Source: Variovorax sp. EL159 (lineage in GTDB: Bacteria > Pseudomonadota > Gammaproteobacteria > Burkholderiales > Burkholderiaceae_C). From it: a stretch of 64,000 bases of DNA. A program made the position numbers and the translations under genes. The stretch is taken from contig NZ_FMUJ01000003.1 in the NCBI RefSeq assembly GCF_900100965.1, forward strand, positions 310,001 to 374,000, given 5' to 3'. The notes under the pieces are model-generated. The model worked only from the letters and a program-made list of their open reading frames with translations, was not told the origin of the DNA and did no database searches. Shown in pieces: positions 24,395 to 33,565 of the stretch; the stretch's first letter is position 1; every line of letters begins with the position of its first letter.

Positions 24395-25966
24395 ATGAAA
24401 AAGGCGAACTACCTCGGCGACTTTGCCGCCCTGACGCCGGACAAGCCCGCCGTCATCAACGGCAGCAGCGGCGAGAGCCTCAGCTACCGCGAACTGGATG
24501 AACGCTCCAACCGGCTCGCGCAGGTGCTGTACGCCCAGGGCCTGCGCCGCGGCGATCGCATCGCGATGCTGCTGGAGAACCACATGCGTTGCTTCGAGGT
24601 GGCCTGGGCCGCCTTCCGCTCGGGGCTGCTGCTGACGGCGGTCAACCGGTACCTGACGGCGGGGGAGGTGGCCTACATCGTGGAGGACAGCGGCGCGCAG
24701 GTGTTGATCTCTTCGTTGGCGATGGCCGGCGTCGCGGCGGAACTCGTCGGCACCACGCCGCACTGCGCGCGCCGGCTGATGATGGACGGCACCATCCCCG
24801 GCTGGGAGTCCTACGAGCAGGCCGTGGCCGCCGCACCGGCGCAGCGGCTGGCCGAGGAGTGGGTGGGTGGCACGCTGCTGTACAGCTCGGGTACGACGGG
24901 CCGGCCCAAGGGCATCGTGCGCGCGGTGGCCCGTGCGCGCTTCGACGACGACGTGGCAGACCCGCGCCTGACGATGATGCACAGGTACGCGTTCGATGCC
25001 GATTCGGTCTACCTGTCCACCGCGCCGCTGTACCACGCGGCCCCGCTGTCCTATGCGACCAACACGCAGTTCCTGGGCGGCACCGTGGTGTTCATGCCCA
25101 AGTTCGACGCGCTCGGGTCGCTGGCGCTGATCGAGCGCTACCGCGTCACCCACAGCCAGTGGGTGCCGACCATGTTCATCCGCCTGCTGAAGCTGCCGGA
25201 CGCATCCCGCGAGGCCTTCGACTTGTCCAGCCACCGCGTGGCCATCCATGCCGCGGCGCCGTGCCCCGTCGAGGTCAAGCGCCGCATGATCGATTGGTGG
25301 GGCCCGATCGTGCGCGAGTACTACGGCGGCAGCGAAGGCAACGGCCTCACTTCCATCGACAGCGGGGAAGCGCTCGCGCATCCCGGCTCGGTGGGCCGCG
25401 CAGTGCTGGGCGTGCTGCGCATCTGCGACGACGATGGCAACGAACTCGCGGCGGGCCAGGACGGGCTGATCTATTTCGAGCGCGACAGCCTGCCTTTTCA
25501 CTATCACCGCGACCCCGGCAAGACCCGTGCGGCCCAGCACCCGCGGCACCCGGGCTGGACCACGATCGGCGACATCGGCCACGTGGACGCGGACGGCTAC
25601 CTGTATCTGACCGACCGGCTCTTTCACATGATCATCTCGGGCGGGGTGAACATCTACCCGCAGGCCATCGAAGATGCGCTGGCCCTGCACCCCAGCGTGC
25701 AGGACGCCGCCGTGATCGGCGTGCCCGACGCCGAGATGGGCGAGGCCGTGAAGGCCGTCATCGAGCCCGCGCCCGGCGTGGCGCCCACGCCGGCATTGGC
25801 CGAAGCGCTCATCGCCTTCCTTCGCGGCAAGGTCGCGAGCTACATGCTGCCGCGCTCGGTGGACTTCATCGACGAGATGCCGCGCCTTCCCACCGGAAAA
25901 CTCTACAAGCGCGCGCTGCGCGAGCGCTATGCCAAGGCCGAACCGAACAAGGAGACCCGGACATGA
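24395..25966 (+). CDS. AMP-forming acyl-CoA synthetase
   Basis: 523 residues. The ANL-superfamily motifs are present: phosphate-binding YSSGTTGRPKG (A3), EYYGGSEGNG (A5), TIGDIGHVDADGYLYLTDR (A7-A8 hinge) and the catalytic Lys near the end in PTGKLYKR (A10). It should activate a carboxylic acid with ATP and CoA. The acid-binding region is not close to any family I can name. Its last bases overlap the next crotonase start as ATGA, so the two are translationally coupled. Confidence 0.9.
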   Translation: MKKANYLGDFAALTPDKPAVINGSSGESLSYRELDERSNRLAQVLYAQGLRRGDRIAMLLENHMRCFEVAWAAFRSGLLLTAVNRYLTAGEVAYIVEDSGAQVLISSLAMAGVAAELVGTTPHCARRLMMDGTIPGWESYEQAVAAAPAQRLAEEWVGGTLLYSSGTTGRPKGIVRAVARARFDDDVADPRLTMMHRYAFDADSVYLSTAPLYHAAPLSYATNTQFLGGTVVFMPKFDALGSLALIERYRVTHSQWVPTMFIRLLKLPDASREAFDLSSHRVAIHAAAPCPVEVKRRMIDWWGPIVREYYGGSEGNGLTSIDSGEALAHPGSVGRAVLGVLRICDDDGNELAAGQDGLIYFERDSLPFHYHRDPGKTRAAQHPRHPGWTTIGDIGHVDADGYLYLTDRLFHMIISGGVNIYPQAIEDALALHPSVQDAAVIGVPDAEMGEAVKAVIEPAPGVAPTPALAEALIAFLRGKVASYMLPRSVDFIDEMPRLPTGKLYKRALRERYAKAEPNKETRT

Positions 25967-26808
25967 ACGACACCAGCACCGAAACCCTGCGCGCGTCGCA
26001 GTTGCGCATCGAGGGCGGCATTGCCGAACTCAGCCACCAGCGCCCGGCGCTGCGCAACGCGCTGTCCACCGAACTGCAGATGGATTACGTCGACGTCATC
26101 GCGCGCGTCGAGGGCGACCGCGAGATCCGCGTGCTGCTGATCACCGGCTCGGGCGGCAGCTTCTCGGCCGGTGGCGACGTCAAGTTCATGCGCGAGCGGC
26201 TGACCGACCCGAGCGTGGCGACGGCGGACTACATGCGGAGCCGGCTGCGCAAGGCGCACCAGTGGCTGACCCGCTTGCGCGAGCTGGAGGTGCCGGTCGT
26301 TGCCGCAGTCGACGGGCCGGCCTACGGCGCGGGCTTCGGCCTGGCGTTGCAGGCCGACTTCGTGCTCGCATCGACGCGCGCCGTGTTCTGCGCTTCATTC
26401 GCGCGCCTGGGTGCCGTGCCCGACTTCGGCCTGCTGCACACGCTGCCGCGCATCGTGGGCCTGTCCCGCGCGAAGGAGCTGATGCTGACGGCGCGTCGCC
26501 TGGGGGCAGAAGAAGCGCTGGCCTGGGGCCTCGTGCATGCGGTCCATGCGGACGATGCGCTGCCAACCGAGGCGAGGGCGTTTGCGCAGCGCCTGTGCGC
26601 AGGCCCGCGCGAAGCGGCCGGCATGACCAAGAACCTGGTCAACAAGAGCTTCGAGACCGACTGCGCCGCGATGTTCATGGCCGAGGCCAGCGCGCAAGCC
26701 GTTGCCATGCAAACGCCTTACCACGCCCAGGCCGTGGCCGACTTCGCGCGCGACGGCGCCTTCCGCTACGACTGGGACCGCCTGGCCGCCGCGCGGCCCA
26801 CCTCCTGA
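25963..26808 (+). CDS. Crotonase-family protein with both hydratase glutamates replaced
   Basis: 281 residues from the ATG at 25963, overlapping the ligase stop by four bases. The oxyanion segment GPAYGAG is present. At the Glu144 position there is Gly (GFGL), and at the Glu164 position there is Phe (CASF). An Asp follows in VPDFG, in the place where PaaG-type isomerases carry their catalytic Asp. This predicts a double-bond or epoxide isomerase rather than a hydratase. Hydration in this pathway is more likely done by the MaoC pair at 32664-33540. Confidence 0.83.
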   Translation: MNDTSTETLRASQLRIEGGIAELSHQRPALRNALSTELQMDYVDVIARVEGDREIRVLLITGSGGSFSAGGDVKFMRERLTDPSVATADYMRSRLRKAHQWLTRLRELEVPVVAAVDGPAYGAGFGLALQADFVLASTRAVFCASFARLGAVPDFGLLHTLPRIVGLSRAKELMLTARRLGAEEALAWGLVHAVHADDALPTEARAFAQRLCAGPREAAGMTKNLVNKSFETDCAAMFMAEASAQAVAMQTPYHAQAVADFARDGAFRYDWDRLAAARPTS

Positions 26809-26829
26809 ATTGCAAAAAGGAACAAGCGC

Positions 26830-28017
26830 ATGACTGAAAACGTTCTGGTCGCCGGCGTCGGCATGGTGCCCTTCACCAAGCCCGGCGCCGGTCCCAGCTA
26901 TCTCGAGATGGGCAGCGATGCCGTGCGCCTGGCATTGGCCGATGCCGGCATCGGCTACGGGCAGTTGCAGATGGCCTTCGCCGGCTATGTCTATGGCGAC
27001 ACCAGTTGCGGGCAGGGCGTGCTGTACCGCGTGGGCCGTACGGCCATTCCGGTGTTCAACGTCAACAACGCCTGCGCCACCGGCTCCAGCGCGCTCTACC
27101 TGGCGCGTGCGGCGGTGCAGAGCGGGCAGGTCGAGTGCGCGCTGGCGCTGGGCTTCGAGCAGATGCAGCCGGGCGCCACGCGCTCCAACTTTCCGGATCG
27201 CCCGATCCCGCGCGGCGACGTGCTGCCGATACAGGACGCGCTGTGCGGCGATGCCGGCGAGATCCCGCGCAACCTGGTGACCTTCGGCGGCGCCGGCCGC
27301 GAGCACATGCGCCAGTACGGCACCCGCATGTCCACCTTCGCAGCGATCCGCGCCAAGGCCAGCCGCCATGCGGCAAACAACCCGTTGGCGCTGTTCAGGA
27401 AGATCGTGACGACCGAAGACGTCATGAACGACCCGATCATGTGGGAAGGCGTGATGACCCGCATGATGGCCTGCCCGCCCACCTGCGGTGCGGCTGCAGC
27501 GGTCGTCTGCTCGCCCGCGTTCGCACGGCGGCATGGCCTGCGCACCGATGTCGCCATCCTGGCGCAGGCCATGGTCACGGACCCGGAGGAATCCTTCGAG
27601 CCGCCGACCATGAAAGGCTTCGTCGGCAGCTACATGGCGCAGCGCGCTTCGCACGCGGTCTACGAACAGGCCGGCGTCGATCCGCGGGACATCCCGGTGG
27701 TCGAGCTGCACGACTGCTTTGCGCACAACGAACTGCTGAGCTACGAATCGCTGGGCCTGTGCCCCGAAGGTGGCGCCGAGCAGTTCGTGCTGGACGGCGA
27801 CAACACCTATGGCGGCCGCGTCGTCACCAATCCTTCCGGCGGCCTGCTGTGCAAAGGCCATCCGCTGGGCGCCACCGGCCTGGCCCAGTGCTACGAGTTG
27901 ACGCACCAGCTGCGCGGCACGGCGGACAAGCGGCAGGTCGAGGGTGCGCGGCTGGCGCTACAGCACAACCTGGGCCTGGGCGGCGCCTGCGTGGTCACGC
28001 TGTACGGCAAGCATTGA
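26830..28017 (+). CDS. SCP-x-like thiolase (lipid-transfer protein type), copy 1
   Basis: 395 residues, the length of the SCP-x/lipid-transfer thiolase group that lacks a fused SCP-2 domain. The nucleophilic Cys82 lies in NNACATGSSA. The later active-site blocks ELHDCFAHNE and GHPLGATG are present. These thiolases cleave 3-ketoacyl-CoA, in known cases of branched or steroid side chains. It follows the crotonase gene by 21 bases. It is closely related along its length to the thiolase at 31463. Confidence 0.9.
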   Translation: MTENVLVAGVGMVPFTKPGAGPSYLEMGSDAVRLALADAGIGYGQLQMAFAGYVYGDTSCGQGVLYRVGRTAIPVFNVNNACATGSSALYLARAAVQSGQVECALALGFEQMQPGATRSNFPDRPIPRGDVLPIQDALCGDAGEIPRNLVTFGGAGREHMRQYGTRMSTFAAIRAKASRHAANNPLALFRKIVTTEDVMNDPIMWEGVMTRMMACPPTCGAAAAVVCSPAFARRHGLRTDVAILAQAMVTDPEESFEPPTMKGFVGSYMAQRASHAVYEQAGVDPRDIPVVELHDCFAHNELLSYESLGLCPEGGAEQFVLDGDNTYGGRVVTNPSGGLLCKGHPLGATGLAQCYELTHQLRGTADKRQVEGARLALQHNLGLGGACVVTLYGKH

Positions 28018-28046
28018 TTTCTTTCAGAACAACAGGAGACAAGGCC

Positions 28047-29048
28047 ATGCGCAAGACCCCCAAAGATTTCACTGCCCGGCATCGACGGTGCCTGCTGGCC
28101 GGCATTTGCTGCACCTGGCTGGGCTTGTCCGTGCCGGCGATAGCGCAGCCGGCGTCTTACCCCGCGCACCCGGTGCGCATCGTGTCGGTCAGCGGCGCGG
28201 GCACCGGCGTCGACGACTTCACGCGGCTGGCGGCAGGCTACCTGAGCCAGAAGACCGGCCAGAACTTCTATGTGGAGAACCGGCCCGGCGCCAACAGCAT
28301 CCTGGCGTCCGACCACGTCTCCAAGGCCGCGCCGGACGGCTACACGTTGCTGCTGACCGCGGCCAGCGCGATCACGGCGAACCCCTACCTCTACAAGAAG
28401 CTGCCCTACGACGCCAACAAGGACCTGGTGCCGATCGCTCGCATGTCCGTGGTGCCCATCGTGGTGATGGTGCCGGCCACCTCGCCGTACCGCAGCCTGG
28501 ATGCCTTGATGGCCGCCGCGCGCGCCCAGCCCGGCAAGCTCAGCTACGGCACGAGCACCACCGGCTACAAGGTGATGGTGGCCGCGATCAACGGGCTCGC
28601 GCGGGTGCGCGCGCTGGAGATTCCCTACAAGAGCTCGACCGCGCTGCTGCCCGACCTGATCTCCGGCACCCTCGACTACGCGATGCTGGAGGTGTCGCAG
28701 GCCGTGCCGCAGGTGGAGGGCGGCAAGCTGCGTGCGCTGGCGGTGTCGAGCCCGGTGCGCGTTCCCGCGCTGCCCGACGTACCCACGCTGAACGAGCTGG
28801 GTCTGGGCGACGCCACGCTGACGAGCTGGCTGGGCCTGTTCGCGCCGGCCGGCACGCCGCGCGCCATCGTGGACAAGCTCTCGAAGCTGGCCGTGGAGTT
28901 CGCGGCTTCGCCCGAAGCCACCCTGCATTTCACGCGGCGCGGCACCGCTGCTTACCCGGCCGCATCGGCCGAGTTCGCGAAAGCCATCCTGGAAGACCAG
29001 GCGCGGTGGAAGCACTACATCACCACCTCGGGTCTTCAGCCGGAGTAG
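28047..29048 (+). CDS. Bug-family (TctC-like) solute-binding receptor
   Basis: 333 residues from the ATG at 28047 after AGGAG. An unusually long N-terminal basic stretch precedes the hydrophobic core of the signal peptide (cleavage near residue 35, after PAIAQ). Family motifs VRIVSVSGAGTGVDDFTR and YVENRPGANS are present. It lies 29 bases after the thiolase in the LAL box 1 unit. Confidence 0.92.
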   Translation: MRKTPKDFTARHRRCLLAGICCTWLGLSVPAIAQPASYPAHPVRIVSVSGAGTGVDDFTRLAAGYLSQKTGQNFYVENRPGANSILASDHVSKAAPDGYTLLLTAASAITANPYLYKKLPYDANKDLVPIARMSVVPIVVMVPATSPYRSLDALMAAARAQPGKLSYGTSTTGYKVMVAAINGLARVRALEIPYKSSTALLPDLISGTLDYAMLEVSQAVPQVEGGKLRALAVSSPVRVPALPDVPTLNELGLGDATLTSWLGLFAPAGTPRAIVDKLSKLAVEFAASPEATLHFTRRGTAAYPAASAEFAKAILEDQARWKHYITTSGLQPE

Positions 29049-29136
29049 CACGGCCGCTTCTTCTCGCGTCCGATCGTTTCGCATCCGCCAACCGCCTGGC
29101 CCCATTCGGGTCCATTGACCAGGCAAGGAACCCGCC

Positions 29137-30108
29137 ATGAACCGCATCCGGACATTCGTGCTCGCCGTTGCCTTCGCCTGGAGCGCGCTGGGCTTCGCCC
29201 AGGGCTATCCCACGCGGCCCATCACCATGGTCGTGCCCGCGCCGGCCGGAGGCGCTTCCGATGCGATCGCGCGATCGCTCGCCGAGACCATGGGCAAGGC
29301 GCTGGGCCAGGTCGTCATCGTCGACAACAAGCCCGGTGCGTCGGGCATGCTGGCCACGCAGGCGGTGGCCCGTGCCCCCGCCGATGGCCACACTGTGCTG
29401 GTGACGCACACCACGCCCATCTACTACGCGCACCACATGTTCTCGAAGGTGCCCTACGACGTGCGCCGCGATCTCGCATTCGTGACGCACATCTGCGATG
29501 CGACGCTGGTGCTGGCGGTGCACAGGGACATTCCCGCCAGGAACATGAAGGAGTTCATCGCATGGGCCAAGGGCAACAAGGGCAAGCTCAGCTACGGTTC
29601 CTACGGGGTGGGCTCGGCCGGGCACCTGATGAGCGCACACCTCAGCGAATCGCGGCAACTCGGCATGTCCCATGTTCCCTACAAGGGAGAGGCTCCGATG
29701 ATCCAGGAGCTGGTGGGCGGACATATCCCGTGGGCGCTTGCCACGGCGGGCTCCTTGTTGCCGCATGTCAGCAGCGGCCGGCTGCGGCCATTGGCTGTGG
29801 TGGGTGAGCATCGGCTCGATGACCTGCCCGACGTGCCGACGCTGGCCGAGGCCGGCTTTCCCGACCCGGAGTTTCGGATCATCGGCGGGCTGACCATGAT
29901 GGTGCCCGCCGGCACGCCGCCGCCCGTGCTGGCCCGCCTCGAACAGGAGGCGCGCGCCGCGATCCAGAGCGCGCAGTTGAAGGCGCGCTTCCAGGTCTTC
30001 GGCCTCATCGGTGTCGGGAACAGCGCCAGGGAGGCGCGCCAGGGTTTCGAGGACAGCGGGCCGCTCATCGAGAAGCTGGTCCGCATCTCGGGCGCGAAGT
30101 TGGATTGA
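29137..30108 (+). CDS. Bug-family (TctC-like) solute-binding receptor
   Basis: 323 residues with a signal peptide of about 22 residues and family motifs ITMVVPAPAGGASDAIAR and VIVDNKPGASG. It is the second of two adjacent receptors, 88 bases after the first, and probably the last gene of the unit starting at 23411. The next unit has its own box at 30151. Confidence 0.92.
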   Translation: MNRIRTFVLAVAFAWSALGFAQGYPTRPITMVVPAPAGGASDAIARSLAETMGKALGQVVIVDNKPGASGMLATQAVARAPADGHTVLVTHTTPIYYAHHMFSKVPYDVRRDLAFVTHICDATLVLAVHRDIPARNMKEFIAWAKGNKGKLSYGSYGVGSAGHLMSAHLSESRQLGMSHVPYKGEAPMIQELVGGHIPWALATAGSLLPHVSSGRLRPLAVVGEHRLDDLPDVPTLAEAGFPDPEFRIIGGLTMMVPAGTPPPVLARLEQEARAAIQSAQLKARFQVFGLIGVGNSAREARQGFEDSGPLIEKLVRISGAKLD

Positions 30109-30150
30109 GCGCGCGCCGCCATCAAGAAAAGAACGCCTGCACCCGCTCGA

Positions 30151-30169
30151 CTCGCCAATACGGCTAGTG
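30151..30169 (+). promoter_or_regulatory. LAL box 2, upstream of the acyl-CoA dehydrogenase operon
   Basis: Sequence CTCGCCAATACGGCTAGTG, matching box 1 in 15 of 19 positions with the right half GGCTAGTG intact. ATCAT begins 22 bases after the box, exactly as at box 1. It ends 95 bases before the GTG start of the dehydrogenase at 30265. Confidence 0.55.
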
Positions 30170-30264
30170 ATTTACCCAGCCTGGCTCGCGATCATGAACC
30201 TCAAGGCGGCAGGATTTTTTCGAAGCCGCAGTTCCGTCAACAGACGCATCGAGAGGAGCCTCCA

Positions 30265-31404
30265 GTGGATGTGAATCGCACGGTCTTTCGCGAAGACCAC
30301 GAAATGCTGCGGCCCAGCGCGCAGCGCTTCTTTGAACGCGAGTGCGTGCCCCACCAGGCCGCGTGGGACAGGGCCGGAAAAATCGACCGCGAGACCTGGC
30401 TCAAGGCCGGCCGCGAAGGCCTGCTTTGCGTGACCGTGCCCACCGAATACGGCGGCGGTGGCGGCGACTTCGGCCACGCGGCCGTCGTGCTCGAAGAAGT
30501 GCACCGCGCGGGTGTGTCGGGTGCCGGCTTCTCGCTGCACTCCGACATCGTCGCGCCCTACATCGTGCGGCTTGGCACCGAGGCGCAAAAGCAGCAGTGG
30601 CTGCCGGGCATCTGCCGTGGCGAGAAGATCCTGGCGGTGGCGATCACCGAGCCGGGCGGCGGATCGGACGTGAAGGCGATCCGCACCACCGCCGTGCGCG
30701 ACGGCGACGACTACGTCATCAACGGCAGCAAGATCTTCATCAGCAACGGCCTGAGTTGCGACCTGCTGCTGCTGGTGTGCAAGACCGATCCGGCCGCCGG
30801 CGCCAAGGGCGTGAGCCTGGTCATGGTCGAGGCCGACCGCGCGGGCTTTCGCCGCGGCCGCAAGCTCGACAAGGTGGGCCAGCCCGCGGCTGATACCGCC
30901 GAGCTGTTCTTCGACAACGTCCGCGTTCCGGTTGCCAATCGTTTGGGCGAAGAGAACCAGGGCTTTGCCTACCTGATGCAGGAGCTGGCGCAGGAGCGTT
31001 TGATCATCGCCCTGTACGCAGCGGTTGCGCTGGAGCGCCTGCTCGGCATCACCCTCGAATACGTGAAGGACCGCCGCGCCTTCAACCAGACCGTGTGGGA
31101 TTTCCAGAACACGAAGTTCAAGCTGGCCGACGTCAAGGCCCAGTCGGTGGCCGTGCGCACGCTGGTCGACTACTACCTGGGCGAACACCTGCGCCGCAAG
31201 CTCAGCGTGCAGGAGGCGGCCATTGCCAAGATGTACGCCACCGAGGCCCTGTGGAAGTGCCTGGACGACATGGTGCAGCTGCACGGCGGCTACGGCTACA
31301 TGCTGGAGTACCCGATTGCACGCGCCTTCACCGACTACCGCGTCTCGCGCGTGGTGGGCGGCGCCAACGAGGTCATGCGCGACCTCATCGCACGCAAGCT
31401 GTAG
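30265..31404 (+). CDS. LCAD-like acyl-CoA dehydrogenase, copy 1
   Basis: 379 residues, starting at GTG 30265 after GAGAGGAG. The FAD loop AVAITEPGGGSDVK lies near residues 124-137, and the helix bundle contains YVKDRRAFNQTVWDFQNTKFKLAD. The C-terminal MCAD-type Glu is replaced (VVGGANEVMRD). The LCAD/IVD alternative is present: Glu244 in MQELAQERL, where long-chain and isovaleryl dehydrogenases place the base. The enzyme should therefore be active and introduce the 2,3-double bond in an acyl-CoA. It heads the most complete beta-oxidation operon of the window. A close paralogue lies at 38132. Confidence 0.92.
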   Translation: MDVNRTVFREDHEMLRPSAQRFFERECVPHQAAWDRAGKIDRETWLKAGREGLLCVTVPTEYGGGGGDFGHAAVVLEEVHRAGVSGAGFSLHSDIVAPYIVRLGTEAQKQQWLPGICRGEKILAVAITEPGGGSDVKAIRTTAVRDGDDYVINGSKIFISNGLSCDLLLLVCKTDPAAGAKGVSLVMVEADRAGFRRGRKLDKVGQPAADTAELFFDNVRVPVANRLGEENQGFAYLMQELAQERLIIALYAAVALERLLGITLEYVKDRRAFNQTVWDFQNTKFKLADVKAQSVAVRTLVDYYLGEHLRRKLSVQEAAIAKMYATEALWKCLDDMVQLHGGYGYMLEYPIARAFTDYRVSRVVGGANEVMRDLIARKL

Positions 31405-31462
31405 GCACCGAGCTGCCTGCAACTTTCCTTCCTTCTTTCCCCTTTACTGAACTGGAGAAACC

Positions 31463-32650
31463 ATGAGTGAAAAAGTCCTGGTCGGCGGTGTCGGCATGAT
31501 CCCGTTTTCCAAACCTGGCGCGAGCCCGAGCTACACCGACATGGGGGCCGATGCAGTGCGCCGCGCGCTGGCCGATGCCGGCATCGGCTACGAGCTGGTG
31601 CAGCAAGCGTACGTGGGCTACGTGTACGGCGACTCGACCTGCGGGCAGACGGCGCTGTACGAAGTCGGGCTCACCGGCATTCCGGTCGTCAACGTCAACA
31701 ACAACTGCTCGACCGGATCGACCGCGCTCTACCTGGCGCGCCAGGCCGTGGCGCTGGGCGACGCCGACTGCGTGCTGGCACTGGGCTTCGAGCAGATGCA
31801 GGCCGGCGCGCTCAAGTCGCACTGGGACGACCGGCCGCGCACGCGTGCACGCGTCGCGCACATCGTGAGCGACCTCACGGCCGATGTGCCCGAGCTGCCG
31901 CAGGCCCTGCGCACCTTCGGCGGTGCGGGCCGCGAGCACATGCAGAAGTACGGCACGAAGATGCAGACCTTCGCCGCCATCCGCGCCAAGGCCAGCCGGC
32001 ATGCCGCGAGCAATCCACTGGCCATCTTCAGGAACGTGCTCAGCACCGAGGACGTGATGAACGACAAGGTGATGTGGCCCGGCGTGATGACGCGCCTGAT
32101 GGCCTGCCCGCCGACCTGCGGCGCGGCCGCCGCGCTGATCGTGTCCGAGAAGTTCGCGAAGAAGCACGGCCTGCGCAGCGACGTGCAGATCCTAGCGCAG
32201 GCGATGACCACCGACCCGGTCGCGTCCTTCGATCCGCCGTCGATGATCAGCTACGCCGGCTTCCACATGGCGCAGGCGGCGGCGCACAAGGTCTACGAGA
32301 AGGCCGGCGTCGACCCCATGGACATCCGCGTCTGCGAGCTGCACGACTGCTTTGCCCAGAACGAACTGCTGACCTACGAAGCGCTGGGCCTGTGCCCGGT
32401 GGGCGAGGGCGAGAAGTTCGTCGAGGACGGCGACAACACCTATGGCGGACGGGTGGTGACCAATCCGTCGGGCGGCCTGTTGTCCAAGGGCCATCCGTTG
32501 GGCGCCACGGGCCTTGCGCAGTGCTACGAGCTGACGCACCAGTTGCGCGGCACGGCCGACCAGCGGCAGGTGGACGGCGTGACGCTGGCGCTGCAGCACA
32601 ACCTCGGCCTTGGCGGCGCCTGCGTGGTGACGCTGTACGGCCGCAACTGA
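31463..32650 (+). CDS. SCP-x-like thiolase (lipid-transfer protein type), copy 2
   Basis: 395 residues, the same length as the thiolase at 26830 and alike throughout. The nucleophile is the Cys of NNNCSTGSTA (residue 82). The ELHDCFAQNE and GHPLGATG blocks follow. It lies 58 bases after the dehydrogenase and 13 bases before the MaoC-like gene. Having two such thiolases under the same box suggests two rounds or two chain types of cleavage. Confidence 0.9.
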   Translation: MSEKVLVGGVGMIPFSKPGASPSYTDMGADAVRRALADAGIGYELVQQAYVGYVYGDSTCGQTALYEVGLTGIPVVNVNNNCSTGSTALYLARQAVALGDADCVLALGFEQMQAGALKSHWDDRPRTRARVAHIVSDLTADVPELPQALRTFGGAGREHMQKYGTKMQTFAAIRAKASRHAASNPLAIFRNVLSTEDVMNDKVMWPGVMTRLMACPPTCGAAAALIVSEKFAKKHGLRSDVQILAQAMTTDPVASFDPPSMISYAGFHMAQAAAHKVYEKAGVDPMDIRVCELHDCFAQNELLTYEALGLCPVGEGEKFVEDGDNTYGGRVVTNPSGGLLSKGHPLGATGLAQCYELTHQLRGTADQRQVDGVTLALQHNLGLGGACVVTLYGRN

Positions 32651-32663
32651 GCGCGGAGGCCAC

Positions 32664-33116
32664 ATGCTCGACCGCCAACTGATCGGCCACACGCTGGGCA
32701 AGCGCAGCCTCACCGTCGAAGAGGGTGCCGTGCGTTCCTACGCACAGGCCATCGGCGAGACCGATGCCACCTACCTCGATGCCTCGGCCGCACGCGATGC
32801 CGGCCACCGCGCGCTGCGCGTGCCGCCCACCTTCCTGTCGTGCCTGGAGGGCCGGCTGTTCCAGACGCGCGCGCTGCTGGAGCTGGCCCGCATCGACCTG
32901 AAGCGACTGCTGCATGCGGAGCAAAGCTACGAGTACCACGCGCAGGCCTATGCCGGCGACGTTCTCAGCTACGAGCCGAAGATCGTCGACGTTTACGACA
33001 AGAAGGGCGGGGCGCTCGAGTTTCTGGTGAAGCAGACCCGCGTGACCAACCAGGACGGCGTGCACATCGCCGACCTGCGCACGGCCCTCGTGCAACGCCA
33101 GCTCGCGGAGGCATGA
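32664..33116 (+). CDS. MaoC N-terminal-type (FAS1-like dehydratase) subunit
   Basis: 150 residues, a single hot-dog domain of the kind found as the N-terminal half of two-domain hydratases. It lacks the catalytic G-D-x-N-P-x-H block. Recognisable segments are YAQAIGETDATYLDA and VYDKKGGALEFLV. In two-subunit enoyl-CoA hydratases such as ChsH1/ChsH2 this type pairs with a catalytic MaoC subunit. The next gene, 4 bases downstream, is exactly that. A second such pair, with a frameshift in this subunit, lies at 37218-38093. Confidence 0.85.
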   Translation: MLDRQLIGHTLGKRSLTVEEGAVRSYAQAIGETDATYLDASAARDAGHRALRVPPTFLSCLEGRLFQTRALLELARIDLKRLLHAEQSYEYHAQAYAGDVLSYEPKIVDVYDKKGGALEFLVKQTRVTNQDGVHIADLRTALVQRQLAEA

Positions 33117-33120
33117 ACAC

Positions 33121-33540
33121 ATGACGACCCCGGCACTGAAAAACATGCAGGTGGGCGACAGCATTCCCGCGCTGCAGCTGCCCGCGATCTCCCGCACCAC
33201 GCTGGCGCTGTATGCCGGCGCGTCGGGCGATCACAACCCGATTCACATCGACATCGACTTCGCCCGCAATGCCGGCCTGGACGACGTGTTCGCGCACGGC
33301 ATGTTGTCGGCCGCCTACGTGGGGCGGCTGGTCACGAACTGGGCGGGGCAGGAGCGGCTGCGGCGCCTGCACGTGCGCTTCACCGGCATCACGCAGGTGC
33401 ATGACGTGCCGCTGTGCACCGGCCGCGTGACCCAACGCTTCGAACACGAAGGCGAGCCGCGGCTGCGCATCGAAGTGCAGTGCGCCAACCAGAACGGCGA
33501 CGTGAAGATTCTTGGCGAAGCCGTGGTGGCCGCCCTTTGA
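33121..33540 (+). CDS. Catalytic MaoC-type enoyl-CoA hydratase subunit
   Basis: 139 residues. The hydratase-2 motif is intact (YAGASGDHNPIHID) with the catalytic Asp and His, followed by FAHGMLSAAYVGRL. It should hydrate 2-enoyl-CoA to 3-hydroxyacyl-CoA, probably as a heteromer with the product of 32664-33116. It lies 4 bases after that gene and 25 bases before the SDR gene, which would take the hydration product. Confidence 0.9.
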   Translation: MTTPALKNMQVGDSIPALQLPAISRTTLALYAGASGDHNPIHIDIDFARNAGLDDVFAHGMLSAAYVGRLVTNWAGQERLRRLHVRFTGITQVHDVPLCTGRVTQRFEHEGEPRLRIEVQCANQNGDVKILGEAVVAAL

Positions 33541-33565
33541 CATTCATCCACAGGAGAAAGCAAGC

